DNA of 64,000 nucleotides. Source: Actinophytocola sp963729115. Lineage in GTDB: Bacteria; Actinomycetota; Actinomycetes; Mycobacteriales; Pseudonocardiaceae. Each line of letters starts with the position of its first letter. Within the stretch, counting starts at the first letter, position 1. Below are positions 31,994-40,799 of this stretch, piece by piece. A model generated the notes under the pieces. It was not told where the DNA came from, did not search any database, and worked only from the letters and a program-made list of their open reading frames with translations. The translations under genes were made by a program, and so were the position numbers. Location of the stretch: assembly GCA_963729115.1 (NCBI GenBank), contig CAVSMR010000011.1, positions 558,001-622,000 of the forward strand, in the 5' to 3' direction.

Positions 31994-33421
31994 CCGGCCC
32001 GCCCGGCGCGAGACGCCGGGGAGCAGCGTGAGCCGGTGGGTGCGCGGCCGCCCGGCCGCCTCCCGCTCGGCCTGCTCCTCGGCGGTCGGCCGCCAGATCC
32101 GGTCGACCACGTCGGCCGGGTCGCCGTCGACCTCCGCACGCGGCCGCTGCAGGTGCTCGGCCCACAACCGCAGGCGAGTGTCCTTGATCAGCTCGTGGTC
32201 GTCAGTCGCCACGTTGACCTCGGTGTCGTTGAACAGCGAGTGCTCGTTGAGGTTCGCCGAACCGATCGTCATCCACTCGTCGTCGACGATGCCGACCTTG
32301 GCGTGCACGTAGACGGGCACGGCCTCGTCGCCGCCGTGGGCGTGGAGCGTGGTGGCGAGCAGCAGGCGCTGTCCGGTGGGGTCGACCGCGTCGGCGGCGA
32401 GCATCCGGCCCAGCTGGCCACGGGTGGTGTCCGCGCCGTTCGTCGGCTTGCGCGGCAGCACGAGCACGACCCGGAAGCGCGGGTCCGGCGGATCGCAGAG
32501 CTTGCCGATGAGCACCTCCGCGATCTCGGGTGACCAGAGGAACTGGTTCTCCAGGTAGACCAGCCGCTGGGCCGAGCGCAGCGCGCGCAGGTACGCGTCG
32601 AGGATCGTGAACTCGCCGCGCGGGGCGAAGTCGTAGGTCTTGTCCGGGACCGTGCGCAGGAGCTGGACCCTCGTCCGCCCGGCCGGCGCCGGTGTCGCGG
32701 GCTCGGGCAGCTCCTCCTGCGCGACCTCGGTCCACCGCTGCCGGAAGTGCTCGGCGACGTCGGCCACGATCGGGCCGCGCAGCCGGACCACGACGTCGTG
32801 CCAGCCGAGTGGCCGGTCCGGCGGGTGGTCGACGCTGTCGTGCCGGTCGCCCTGCAGCGCGGTGAAGTCCATCCCGCCGACGAACGCGGTCTCGTCGTCG
32901 ACGATCACGAGCTTCTCGTGGTGGCAGTGCATCGTGCGCTCGCGGGAGTCGAGCACGCACCTGACCCCGGAGTCCCGGGTGAACGCCTCGTGCGCGGCCT
33001 GCACCAGCCCGCGGGTCGGCTGGAACACCGGCACCGGCGGACCCGCCCACAGCAGCAGGCGTACCGGCACCCGCTCGGCGGTCGCGACGAGCAGCTCGCG
33101 CAGGGTCGGCGAGCCCGGATCGCGGACCAGGCGGAAGTCGGCGCTGGCGTGCCAGTTCGCGATGTGCACGCCCTTGCGCGCCCCCTGGATCGCCGCCTGC
33201 ATGACCGGCAGCGCCTCCTGGCCGTCGACCAGGACCTCCATGGAGTTGTCCGCCCGTGCCGGCCGGTGCGTGCCGAAGCGGTCGCGCGCGCCGTCCCCGG
33301 CCAGCAGGTCCGGCCAGCCGAGCCGGCGTAACCGTCGCTGGTGGTGTGCACACAGGACGTGCTCGAGGCCGTCGCCGATGCGTTGGTCCAGCTTGCCGAT
33401 GATGGTTCCGAGCGTGCTCAC
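31955..33421 (-). CDS. Phospholipase D family protein with two HKD motifs
   Basis: 488 residues. Two HxKxxxxD motifs are present: HCHHEKLVIVDDETAFVGG near residue 165 and VYVHAKVGIVDDEWMTIGSANLNEHS near 380. This gives the full two-lobe active site of the PLD superfamily, which uses a phospho-His intermediate. No signal peptide is seen, so it is cytoplasmic or membrane-associated. A cardiolipin-synthase-like or phospholipase activity fits, but PLD nucleases share the motif. GTG 33421 with GGAG upstream. The convergent overlap with the lipase gene is unusual for two lipid-active enzymes. Confidence 0.88.
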   Translation of the reverse strand: MSTLGTIIGKLDQRIGDGLEHVLCAHHQRRLRRLGWPDLLAGDGARDRFGTHRPARADNSMEVLVDGQEALPVMQAAIQGARKGVHIANWHASADFRLVRDPGSPTLRELLVATAERVPVRLLLWAGPPVPVFQPTRGLVQAAHEAFTRDSGVRCVLDSRERTMHCHHEKLVIVDDETAFVGGMDFTALQGDRHDSVDHPPDRPLGWHDVVVRLRGPIVADVAEHFRQRWTEVAQEELPEPATPAPAGRTRVQLLRTVPDKTYDFAPRGEFTILDAYLRALRSAQRLVYLENQFLWSPEIAEVLIGKLCDPPDPRFRVVLVLPRKPTNGADTTRGQLGRMLAADAVDPTGQRLLLATTLHAHGGDEAVPVYVHAKVGIVDDEWMTIGSANLNEHSLFNDTEVNVATDDHELIKDTRLRLWAEHLQRPRAEVDGDPADVVDRIWRPTAEEQAEREAAGRPRTHRLTLLPGVSRRAGRLQGPLRGLLVDG

Positions 33422-33573
33422 GACTCCATGGCACTACAGATTCGTCTTGATCGCTTAACGAGGTGATTTCCGTCCCTGGACTGGGATTTCACGTTTCGAA
33501 ATGCAAGGATCGTGGGGTACGCGCCGACGGCAGGTCGGCCGGCCCTGCGACAGCCCACTGCGGGAGGGCCACG

Positions 33574-33948
33574 GTGGCCAAGCAAGCACTGTCCGTGAAC
33601 ATCCATGAAGACCTCCGTGCCGGCATGCCGGCACCGGTTCGCCGACCGCGTCCCATGCGGACACCCGGCGAACGCCTGCGCCACGCGGTCGACGCGGCAC
33701 TCGCCGAGCTCGCCACGAGCGACAGCCCCGACGACCCGACCCGGCACAAGCTCGCCGACCTCCTGCTCGGGGGTCTGGCGTGGACCGCCGCGACCGGGGA
33801 CACCTGCCGCATCGAGCCCGCGGTGCACGACGTGCGCACCGCACGCGTCCGGCTCGACGCGGACGACCCCGCCGGGGCGCGGACCGCCCTGCTCGCCGCT
33901 CGGGAAGGCCTCGGCCGCCCGCTGCCGAGCCAGCGCGAAGCGCGCTGA
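33574..33948 (+). CDS. Conserved hypothetical protein ahead of malQ
   Basis: 124 residues, mainly helical and charged, with GERLRHAVDAALAELATSDSPDDPTRHKLADLLLGGLAWTAA in the middle and a Leu/Ala-rich end. No catalytic motif, membrane segment or signal peptide. The GTG at 33574 was chosen for the GGGAGGG 5 bp before it. It ends 11 bp before malQ on the same strand, so it is probably co-transcribed with the glycogen/trehalose genes. I do not recognise the family. Confidence 0.55.
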   Translation: MAKQALSVNIHEDLRAGMPAPVRRPRPMRTPGERLRHAVDAALAELATSDSPDDPTRHKLADLLLGGLAWTAATGDTCRIEPAVHDVRTARVRLDADDPAGARTALLAAREGLGRPLPSQREAR

Positions 33949-33959
33949 CCCGGTCCCGA

Positions 33960-35954
33960 ATGGACGCTGAGCTCAGCGCGCTCGCCGCCGCGCACGGTGT
34001 CGCCACGTGGTACGAGGACACCGAACGCCGCCGGATCGACGTCGCCGACGATGTCGTGGTCGCGGTACTCGCCCAGCTCGGCGTCGATGCGAGCACGCCC
34101 GCGTCCGTCTCCGCCGAGCTGTCGGACGCCCTCGCCCGGCACGGCCGGACCACCGTGCCGGAGCCGTTGGTGCTGCGTGCCGGGGAGACGCCGGCCATCG
34201 GCGCACCCGGCGAGCTGCGCCTCGAGGACGGCTCGACCCGCGCCGTGCGCCACGAGCTGCCCGCGGACCTGCCGCTGGGCTGGCACACCCTGGTCATCGG
34301 TGACTCGCCGACGAGCGTCGTGGTCACCCCGCGCACGCTGCCGCCCGTGCCACCGGCCTGGGGCTGGATGGTGCAGCTGTACGCGCTGCACTCGCCCGGC
34401 TCGTGGGGCATCGGCGACCTGGCCGACCTGCGGACCCTGGTCGAGGGCTCGGCGAAGCTGGGTGCGGGCGCCGTCCTGGTCAACCCGGTCCAGGCGATCA
34501 CCCCGGTCACGCCGGTGCAGCGCTCGCCGTACTCGCCGTCCAGCCGCCGCTACGCCAACCCGCTGTACCTGCGGATCACCGACACCGAGCCGTTCCTCAC
34601 GGCGTCGGCGCAGGTACGCGCGGAGGTCGAGGCGCTCGCCCCGCCACCGGGCGCCGAGCTGATCGACTACGACGCGGTGTGGACGGCCAAGCTCGCCGCA
34701 CTCGACCTGCTGTGGCGCCGCTCGCTGCCGCAGCCGCCCCCGCCGGACGATCCGGACCTGTGCGACTTCGCGACCTTCTGCGCGCTGGCCGAGCGGCACG
34801 GCGCGGACTGGCGGAAGTGGCCCGAGGAGCTGCGCCACCCGCGCGGCAGCGCGGTCGAGGCGGCCCGCCGCGACCCGCGGACCGCGTTCCACGCGTGGCT
34901 GCAGCGGCTGTGCCGCGAGCAGCTCGCGCAGGCACGCGCGGCCGCCGAGGGCATGGCCGTCGGCCTCGTGCACGACCTGCCGGTGGGGGTCGACCCAGCG
35001 GGCGCGGACGCGTGGGCGCTGCAGGACGTGCTGGCCTCCGAGGTCACCGTCGGCGCGCCGCCGGACGCGTTCAGCCAGCAGGGCCAGGACTGGAACCTGC
35101 CGCCGTGGCGCCCGGACCGGCTCGCCGCGGCCGGCTACCACCCGTTCCGCGACGTCATCCGCAACGTGCTCGCCCACGCCGACGGCATCCGCGTCGACCA
35201 CGTCATGGGCCTGTGGCGGCTGTGGTGGATCCCGCCCGGCCGCCCCGCGAGCGAGGGCACCTACGTCCGCTACGACGCCGCGGCGCTCCTCGGCATCCTG
35301 GCGCTGGAGGCGCACCGGGCGTCGGCGATCGTGGTCGGCGAGGACCTCGGCACCGTGCCCGGCGAGGTGCGCACGACGCTGCGGGAACGTGGCGTGCTGA
35401 GCTCGGCCGTGCTGTGGTTCCAGCGCGACGAGGACGCGCCGGACGAGCCGCTGCTCGCGCCGTGGCGCTGGCCGGCCGGCGCCGTGGCGAGCATCTCCAC
35501 CCACGACCTGCCGACCGCGGCCGGGTTCCTGCGCGGCACGAACGTCGAGGTCCGCGCCGAGCTCGGCGCGCTCGCCGACCCGGACGCGGAGCGGGCGAGG
35601 GCGGCCGGCGACCGCGAGGAGATGTTCGCCGAGCTGGCCGCGCACGGCCTGCTGCCGGACGAACCCGACGAGGAGGATCTCGTCGTCGCGCTGCACCGGC
35701 TGCTCGCGACCGCGGCGAGCACCGTGCTGCTGACCTCCCCGCAGGACGCGCTCGGCGAGCCGCGCCAGCCGAACCTGCCCGGCACCATCGACGAGTATCC
35801 CAACTGGCGGATCCCACTTCCGGTGTCGGTGGACGAGATGTTGAAACACCCCGTGGTCCTGCAGGCGATTTCCTCGCTGCGGGAAGCACGTCCGGTGTCG
35901 GCGGACGAACCTCGATCGGCTGGATCCGCCGAGGAGCCGCGCCAAGAGCGGTAG
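33960..35954 (+). CDS. malQ: 4-alpha-glucanotransferase MalQ
   Basis: 664 residues of GH77. Landmarks are SWGIGDLADL, NPVQAITPVTPVQRSPYSPSSRRYANPLYL, VGLVHDLPVGVDPAGADAW, WNLPPWRPDRLAAAGYHPFRDVIR, the nucleophile region ADGIRVDHVMGLWRLWWIP, the acid/base GEDLGTVP and the third carboxylate THDLPTAAGF. It transfers glucan segments between maltodextrins in the cytoplasm. Start ATG 33960, with a weak ribosome site, 11 bp after the preceding small gene. The last 20 residues form a charged tail beyond the conserved end (NWRIPLPVSVDEML). It heads the malQ-glgX-treY-treZ run. Confidence 0.94.
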   Translation: MDAELSALAAAHGVATWYEDTERRRIDVADDVVVAVLAQLGVDASTPASVSAELSDALARHGRTTVPEPLVLRAGETPAIGAPGELRLEDGSTRAVRHELPADLPLGWHTLVIGDSPTSVVVTPRTLPPVPPAWGWMVQLYALHSPGSWGIGDLADLRTLVEGSAKLGAGAVLVNPVQAITPVTPVQRSPYSPSSRRYANPLYLRITDTEPFLTASAQVRAEVEALAPPPGAELIDYDAVWTAKLAALDLLWRRSLPQPPPPDDPDLCDFATFCALAERHGADWRKWPEELRHPRGSAVEAARRDPRTAFHAWLQRLCREQLAQARAAAEGMAVGLVHDLPVGVDPAGADAWALQDVLASEVTVGAPPDAFSQQGQDWNLPPWRPDRLAAAGYHPFRDVIRNVLAHADGIRVDHVMGLWRLWWIPPGRPASEGTYVRYDAAALLGILALEAHRASAIVVGEDLGTVPGEVRTTLRERGVLSSAVLWFQRDEDAPDEPLLAPWRWPAGAVASISTHDLPTAAGFLRGTNVEVRAELGALADPDAERARAAGDREEMFAELAAHGLLPDEPDEEDLVVALHRLLATAASTVLLTSPQDALGEPRQPNLPGTIDEYPNWRIPLPVSVDEMLKHPVVLQAISSLREARPVSADEPRSAGSAEEPRQER

Positions 35955-36027
35955 CAGTGTCGGTCCCCCCGTTTACCGTCCATGGCAAAGAGATCGACCC
36001 GATTCCCCACCCCGACGAGGAGACCGC

Positions 36028-38214
36028 GTGCAGGCCTGGCCAGGTTCCCCCTACCCGCTCGGCGCCACCTATGACGGCGCCGGCACCAACTTCACGCTGT
36101 TCTCCGAGGCAGCCGAGCGGGTCGAGCTGTGCCTGTTCGACGCGGCGGGCAACGAGACGCGGGTCCGGCTGCCGGAGGTGGACGGGTTCGTCTGGCACGG
36201 CTACCTGCCCGGGATCGGGCCGGGCCAGCTGTACGGGTACCGCGTGCGCGGACCGTTCGACCCGGCCGACGGGCTGCGGCACAACCCGAACAAGCTGCTG
36301 CTCGACCCGTACGCCAAGGCCGTCACCGGCTCGGTCGACTGGGACGAGTCGGTCTTCGGCTACCCGTTCGGCGACCCCGACGGGCGCAACGACGCCGACT
36401 CCGCCGCGCACACGATCAAGGGTGTCGTGGTCAACCCGTTCTTCGACTGGGCCAACGACCGCCCGCCGAACACGCCGTACAACGAGACGGTCGTCTACGA
36501 AGCACACGTCCGCGGGCTCACGATCGCGCACCCGGAGATCCCCGAGGAGCTGCGCGGCACCTACTCGGGTCTCGGACATCCGGCCATGATCGACTACCTC
36601 GTCGACCTCGGGGTGACCGCGGTCGAGCTGATGCCGGTCCACCAGTTCCTGCACGACGACGGGCTGCTCAAGCGGGGCCTGCGCAACTACTGGGGCTACA
36701 ACACGATCGCCTACCTCGCCCCGCACGACGGCTACGCGACGCGGCACGGCACGGCCCACGCGACGCCCGGCAACCAGGTCCAGGAGTTCAAGGCGATGGT
36801 CCGCGCGCTGCACGAGGCGGGCATCGAGGTCATCCTGGACGTCGTCTACAACCACACCGCCGAGGGAAACCACCTCGGCCCGACGCTGTCCATGCGCGGC
36901 ATCGACAACGACAACTACTACCGCCTGGTCGAGGACGACCGGCGGTACTACATGGACTACACGGGCACCGGGAACTCGCTGAACGTGCGCAGCCCGCACA
37001 CGCTGCAGCTGATCATGGACTCGCTGCGGTACTGGGTCACCGAGATGCGCGTCGACGGGTTCCGCTTCGACCTCGCCGCGACTCTGGCGCGCGAGTTCTA
37101 CGACGTCGACCGGCTGGCCACGTTCTTCGACCTGGTGCATCAGGACCCGGTGATCAGCCAGGTCAAGCTGATCGCCGAGCCGTGGGACGTCGGCCCCGGC
37201 GGCTACCAGGTCGGCAACTTCCCTCCACTGTGGACGGAGTGGAACGGCAAGTACCGCGACACGGTGCGCGACTTCTGGCGCGGCGAGCCGGCCACGCTCG
37301 GCGAGTTCGCCTCCCGCATCACCGGCTCGTCTGACCTCTACCAGGACGACGGCCGGCGGCCGTACGCGTCGATCAACTTCGTCACCGCGCACGACGGCTT
37401 CACGCTGAACGACCTGGTGTCCTACAACCACAAGCACAACGAGGACAACGGCGAGGACAACCGCGACGGCGCCGACGACAACCGGTCGTGGAACTGCGGC
37501 ACCGAGGGTCCCTCCGACGACGAGAAGGTCAACGACCTGCGGGCCCGACAGCGCCGCAACATGCTCGCCACGCTGCTGCTGTCCCAGGGCGTGCCGATGC
37601 TGCTGCACGGCGACGAGATGGGCCGGACGCAGCGGGGCAACAACAACGGCTACTGCCAGGACAACGAGCTGTCCTGGGTGGACTGGTCGCTGACCGACCG
37701 CAACGGCGACCTCGTCGAGTTCACCCGCGCGATCATCGAGATGCGGCACAACCACCCGGTGTTCCGCCGCCGCCGCTACTTCGCCGGCCGCCCGATCCGC
37801 CGCGGCGACGAGCTCCGCGACATCGCGTGGTTCACCCCGGGCGGCGAGGAGATGTCCGAACAGGACTGGGAGTCCGGGTTCGGCCGCTCGATCATGGTGT
37901 TCCTCAACGGCGACGCCATCGGCGACCTCGACCGCCGCGGCGAGCGCGTGCGCGACGACTCGTTCCTGCTGTGCTTCAACGCGCACGACGACGACATCGA
38001 GATGACCGTGCCCGAGGCGGGCTACGGCACGGAGTGGAGCGTCGTGGTCGACACCGGCAGCGGCGAGGTATTCGCCGAGTCAGGCGGCGGCGTGGTCGTC
38101 GGCGTGGTGGCAGGCGGCCGCCCGACCGAGGCACGCACGGTCAGCGCCAGCGGCACGACCGTCGTCGCCGCCCGCTCGCTGCTGGTCCTCCAGCGCACCG
38201 AGGGCCCCGCATGA
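36028..38214 (+). CDS. glgX: Glycogen debranching enzyme GlgX
   Basis: 728 residues of GH13. An N-terminal CBM48 domain (SPYPLGATYDGAGTNFTLFSEAAERVELCLFD, about 1-100) precedes the barrel with VILDVVYNHTAEG, the nucleophile in GFRFDLAATLA (about 348), acid/base in LIAEPWDVGPGGYQVG (about 383) and FVTAHDGFTLNDLVSYN (about 454). It removes alpha-1,6 branches from glycogen, giving linear maltodextrins for the TreY/TreZ route. GTG 36028 has GAGGAG 6 bp upstream. The length equals that of typical actinobacterial GlgX. Confidence 0.95.
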   Translation: MQAWPGSPYPLGATYDGAGTNFTLFSEAAERVELCLFDAAGNETRVRLPEVDGFVWHGYLPGIGPGQLYGYRVRGPFDPADGLRHNPNKLLLDPYAKAVTGSVDWDESVFGYPFGDPDGRNDADSAAHTIKGVVVNPFFDWANDRPPNTPYNETVVYEAHVRGLTIAHPEIPEELRGTYSGLGHPAMIDYLVDLGVTAVELMPVHQFLHDDGLLKRGLRNYWGYNTIAYLAPHDGYATRHGTAHATPGNQVQEFKAMVRALHEAGIEVILDVVYNHTAEGNHLGPTLSMRGIDNDNYYRLVEDDRRYYMDYTGTGNSLNVRSPHTLQLIMDSLRYWVTEMRVDGFRFDLAATLAREFYDVDRLATFFDLVHQDPVISQVKLIAEPWDVGPGGYQVGNFPPLWTEWNGKYRDTVRDFWRGEPATLGEFASRITGSSDLYQDDGRRPYASINFVTAHDGFTLNDLVSYNHKHNEDNGEDNRDGADDNRSWNCGTEGPSDDEKVNDLRARQRRNMLATLLLSQGVPMLLHGDEMGRTQRGNNNGYCQDNELSWVDWSLTDRNGDLVEFTRAIIEMRHNHPVFRRRRYFAGRPIRRGDELRDIAWFTPGGEEMSEQDWESGFGRSIMVFLNGDAIGDLDRRGERVRDDSFLLCFNAHDDDIEMTVPEAGYGTEWSVVVDTGSGEVFAESGGGVVVGVVAGGRPTEARTVSASGTTVVAARSLLVLQRTEGPA

Positions 38215-38537
38215 GCAAGTCGTGCGAGCGGCGACGCAGTGCCGTCGGTGATCACCACGGCGCCCACACCGAAGCCGATCAGCGCGATCACCGATGCCCA
38301 CCCAACGGCCCGCGGATGCACCCGAACCGAGTCGCCCTGCTCGACCGTGCCCCACACACCGACACCCAGCAGACCACCCTCGGCCACCCCGGCCAAGCCG
38401 AGCAACCCCGCCAACCCCGCCACGAGCACCAGACCAACCAGCACCGGACCGGGTCATGCACAGACCACGCCCCACGCCACCGACGCCAATACCGATCACG
38501 ATGCCGTAGCCCGAGCCCGAGCCCGCGAGGAGTCGTC
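38215..38537. other. Spacer between glgX and treY with a possible decayed membrane-protein fragment
   Basis: Read on the minus strand from 38444, it encodes a Gly/Leu/Val-rich stretch of about 75 residues (LVGLVLVAGLAGLLGLAGVAEGGLLGVGVWGTV..., then VIALIGFGVGAVVITDG) with two potential membrane helices. The frame runs on into glgX in antisense. In another frame just upstream a similar run reads GYGIVIGIGVGGVG. This could be a frameshifted remnant of a small membrane protein, or chance in CG-rich repeats. The treY ribosome site GAGGAG lies at 38527-38532. Nothing else was seen. Confidence 0.3.
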
Positions 38538-40799
38538 GTGAGCGAGCCCTCCGGCACCGTGCCGGTGCCCAGCTCGACCTACCGGGTGCAGGTCCGGCCC
38601 GGCTTCGACCTGACCGACACCGCCGCGCTGGTCCCCTACCTGGACCGGCTCGGGGTGGGCGCGGTGTACACCTCACCGCTGCTGGCGGCCGCGCCCGGCT
38701 CGGCGCACGGCTACGACGTGGTGGACCCGACGCGGGCCAACCCGGAGCTCGGCGGCGAGCAGGCCCGGCTGCGGCTGGTGGCGGCGGTGCGCGCGGCCGG
38801 GCTCGGGCTCGTGGTGGACCTGGTGCCCAACCACATGTCGGTGGCGGTGCCGGCCGCGAACGCGTGGTGGTGGGACGTGCTGACCCACGGCCCGGCGTCG
38901 CGGTACGCGTCGTACTTCGACGTGGACTTCGCGCGCGGTCCGATCCTGCTGCCGGTCCTCGGCGACGAGGGTGCGCTCGAGCTCCGCGACGGCCGGCTCG
39001 CCTACTACGACCACGAGTTCCCGGTCGCGCCCGGCACGGCGGAGGGCACGCCGGACGAGGTGCACGAGCGCCAGCACTACCGCCTCGTGCACTGGAAGCG
39101 GGGCAACGCGGAGTTGACCTACCGCCGGTTCTTCGACGTCACGTCGCTCGCCGCGGTGCGGGTGGAGGACCCGGCCGTGTTCGAGGCGACGCACGCGGAG
39201 GTGCTGCGGTGGGTCGCGGCGGGCGAGGTCGACGGCCTGCGCATCGACCACCCCGACGGGCTCGCCGACCCGGGCGGCTACTTCCGGCGGCTGCGCTCGC
39301 GCGCGGACTGCTGGCTGGTGGTGGAGAAGATCCTCGCGGCGGGCGAGTCCCTCCCGGCGTCCTGGCCGGTGCACGGCACCACCGGATACGACGCGCTGCG
39401 CGAGGTGTGCGGGGTGTTCGTCGACCCGGCGGGCGAGCCCGTGCTCACGGAGCTGGCCGCCACGCCGGCGTTCCACGCGGAGGAGACGCGCAGCCGCCGG
39501 CTGATCACCGACCGGTCGCTGGTGGCGGAGCTGCGCCGGATCGCGGCGCTCGTCCCGGGCACGCCGGTGGACGCGGTGGCCGAGTTGATGGTCGCCTTCC
39601 CCGTCTACCGCTCCTACCTCCCGGAGGGCCTCGCGCACTGGCAGGCCGCGGTCGACCGGGCGCGCGCGGCCCGGCCGGACCTGGCCGTCGCGCTGTCCAC
39701 ACTGGACCGGGCGGTGCGCGAGGACCCGCACGGCGAGCTCGCCACCCGGATCCAGCAGACCTCGGGCATGGTCGTGGCCAAAGGCGACGAGGACACCGCG
39801 TTCTACCGGTTCCCGCGGCTGACCGCGCTCAACGAGGTCGGCGGCGCGCCGGACCGGTTCGGCGTCTCGCCGGCCGGGTTCCACGCGGGCGCGGTCGCGC
39901 GCGAGGCCGGGTGGCCGGCGGGCATGACCACACTATCCACTCACGACACCAAGCGGTCGGAGGACGTCCGGGCCCGGATCGCGGTGCTGGCCGAGCTGGC
40001 CCCGGAGTTCGCCACCGCGGTGCGCCGGTGGTCGGCACGGCGCGGGCTCCCGGAGCCGACGCTGGAGCTGCTGGCATGGCAGACGCTGGTGGGCGCCTGG
40101 CCGATCACGGTCGACAGGCTCGCGGCCTACCTGAACAAGGCGGCGCGGGAGGCGAAGCTCCGCACGTCGTGGGTCGACCACGACGAGTCGTTCGATCAGG
40201 CCGTGAGCGCGTGGCCGGCCGAGGTGCTGGGCGACACCGACCTGGCCGCGGACGTGGCCGCGTTCGTCGAGCGGGTGCGGCTGCCGGGCTGGTCGAACGC
40301 GCTCGGGCAGAAGCTGCTCCAGCTCGCGGGGCCGGGCGTGCCGGACGTGTACCAGGGCAGCGAGCTGTGGGACCTGTCGCTGGTCGACCCGGACAACCGC
40401 CGCCCGGTCGACTTCCCGCTGCGCACGGAGTTGCTGTCCCGCCTGGAGACCGGCTGGCTGCCGGAGGTCGACGACACGGGCGCGGCCAAGCTGCACGTGG
40501 TCCGCACGACGCTGCGCCTGCGCCGCGAGCGCCCGGCGCTGTTCACCGGCTACCGCCCCCTCGGCGCCGACGGTCCCGCCGCCGACCACGTCGTGGCCTT
40601 CGCCCGCGCCGGCGTGGTCGCGGTGGCCACCCGCCTGCCGGTCGGCCTGGCCCGCACCGGCTGGCAGGACACCGTCCTGGGGCTCCCACCCGGCGACTGG
40701 ACCGACCACCTCACCCACCGCCCCGCCCCGCGGGTCATCCCCATGGCCGACCTGCTCACCACGTACCCGGTCGCCCTGCTGGTGAAGGACCCGGCGTGA
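38538..40799 (+). CDS. treY: Malto-oligosyltrehalose synthase TreY
   Basis: 753 residues. It starts STYRVQVRPGFDLTDTAALVPYLDRLGVGAVYTSPLL, typical of TreY, with LVVDLVPNHMSV, the nucleophile in GLRIDHPDGLADP, acid/base in WLVVEKILAAGE, and the conserved TTGYD and STHDTKRSEDVRARI blocks; MVVAKGDEDTAFYR is also a family signature. It converts the reducing-end glucose of maltodextrins to an alpha,alpha-1,1 linkage, and TreZ then releases trehalose. GTG 38538 has GAGGAG 5 bp upstream; its TGA overlaps the treZ GTG by 4 bp. Confidence 0.95.
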   Translation: MSEPSGTVPVPSSTYRVQVRPGFDLTDTAALVPYLDRLGVGAVYTSPLLAAAPGSAHGYDVVDPTRANPELGGEQARLRLVAAVRAAGLGLVVDLVPNHMSVAVPAANAWWWDVLTHGPASRYASYFDVDFARGPILLPVLGDEGALELRDGRLAYYDHEFPVAPGTAEGTPDEVHERQHYRLVHWKRGNAELTYRRFFDVTSLAAVRVEDPAVFEATHAEVLRWVAAGEVDGLRIDHPDGLADPGGYFRRLRSRADCWLVVEKILAAGESLPASWPVHGTTGYDALREVCGVFVDPAGEPVLTELAATPAFHAEETRSRRLITDRSLVAELRRIAALVPGTPVDAVAELMVAFPVYRSYLPEGLAHWQAAVDRARAARPDLAVALSTLDRAVREDPHGELATRIQQTSGMVVAKGDEDTAFYRFPRLTALNEVGGAPDRFGVSPAGFHAGAVAREAGWPAGMTTLSTHDTKRSEDVRARIAVLAELAPEFATAVRRWSARRGLPEPTLELLAWQTLVGAWPITVDRLAAYLNKAAREAKLRTSWVDHDESFDQAVSAWPAEVLGDTDLAADVAAFVERVRLPGWSNALGQKLLQLAGPGVPDVYQGSELWDLSLVDPDNRRPVDFPLRTELLSRLETGWLPEVDDTGAAKLHVVRTTLRLRRERPALFTGYRPLGADGPAADHVVAFARAGVVAVATRLPVGLARTGWQDTVLGLPPGDWTDHLTHRPAPRVIPMADLLTTYPVALLVKDPA

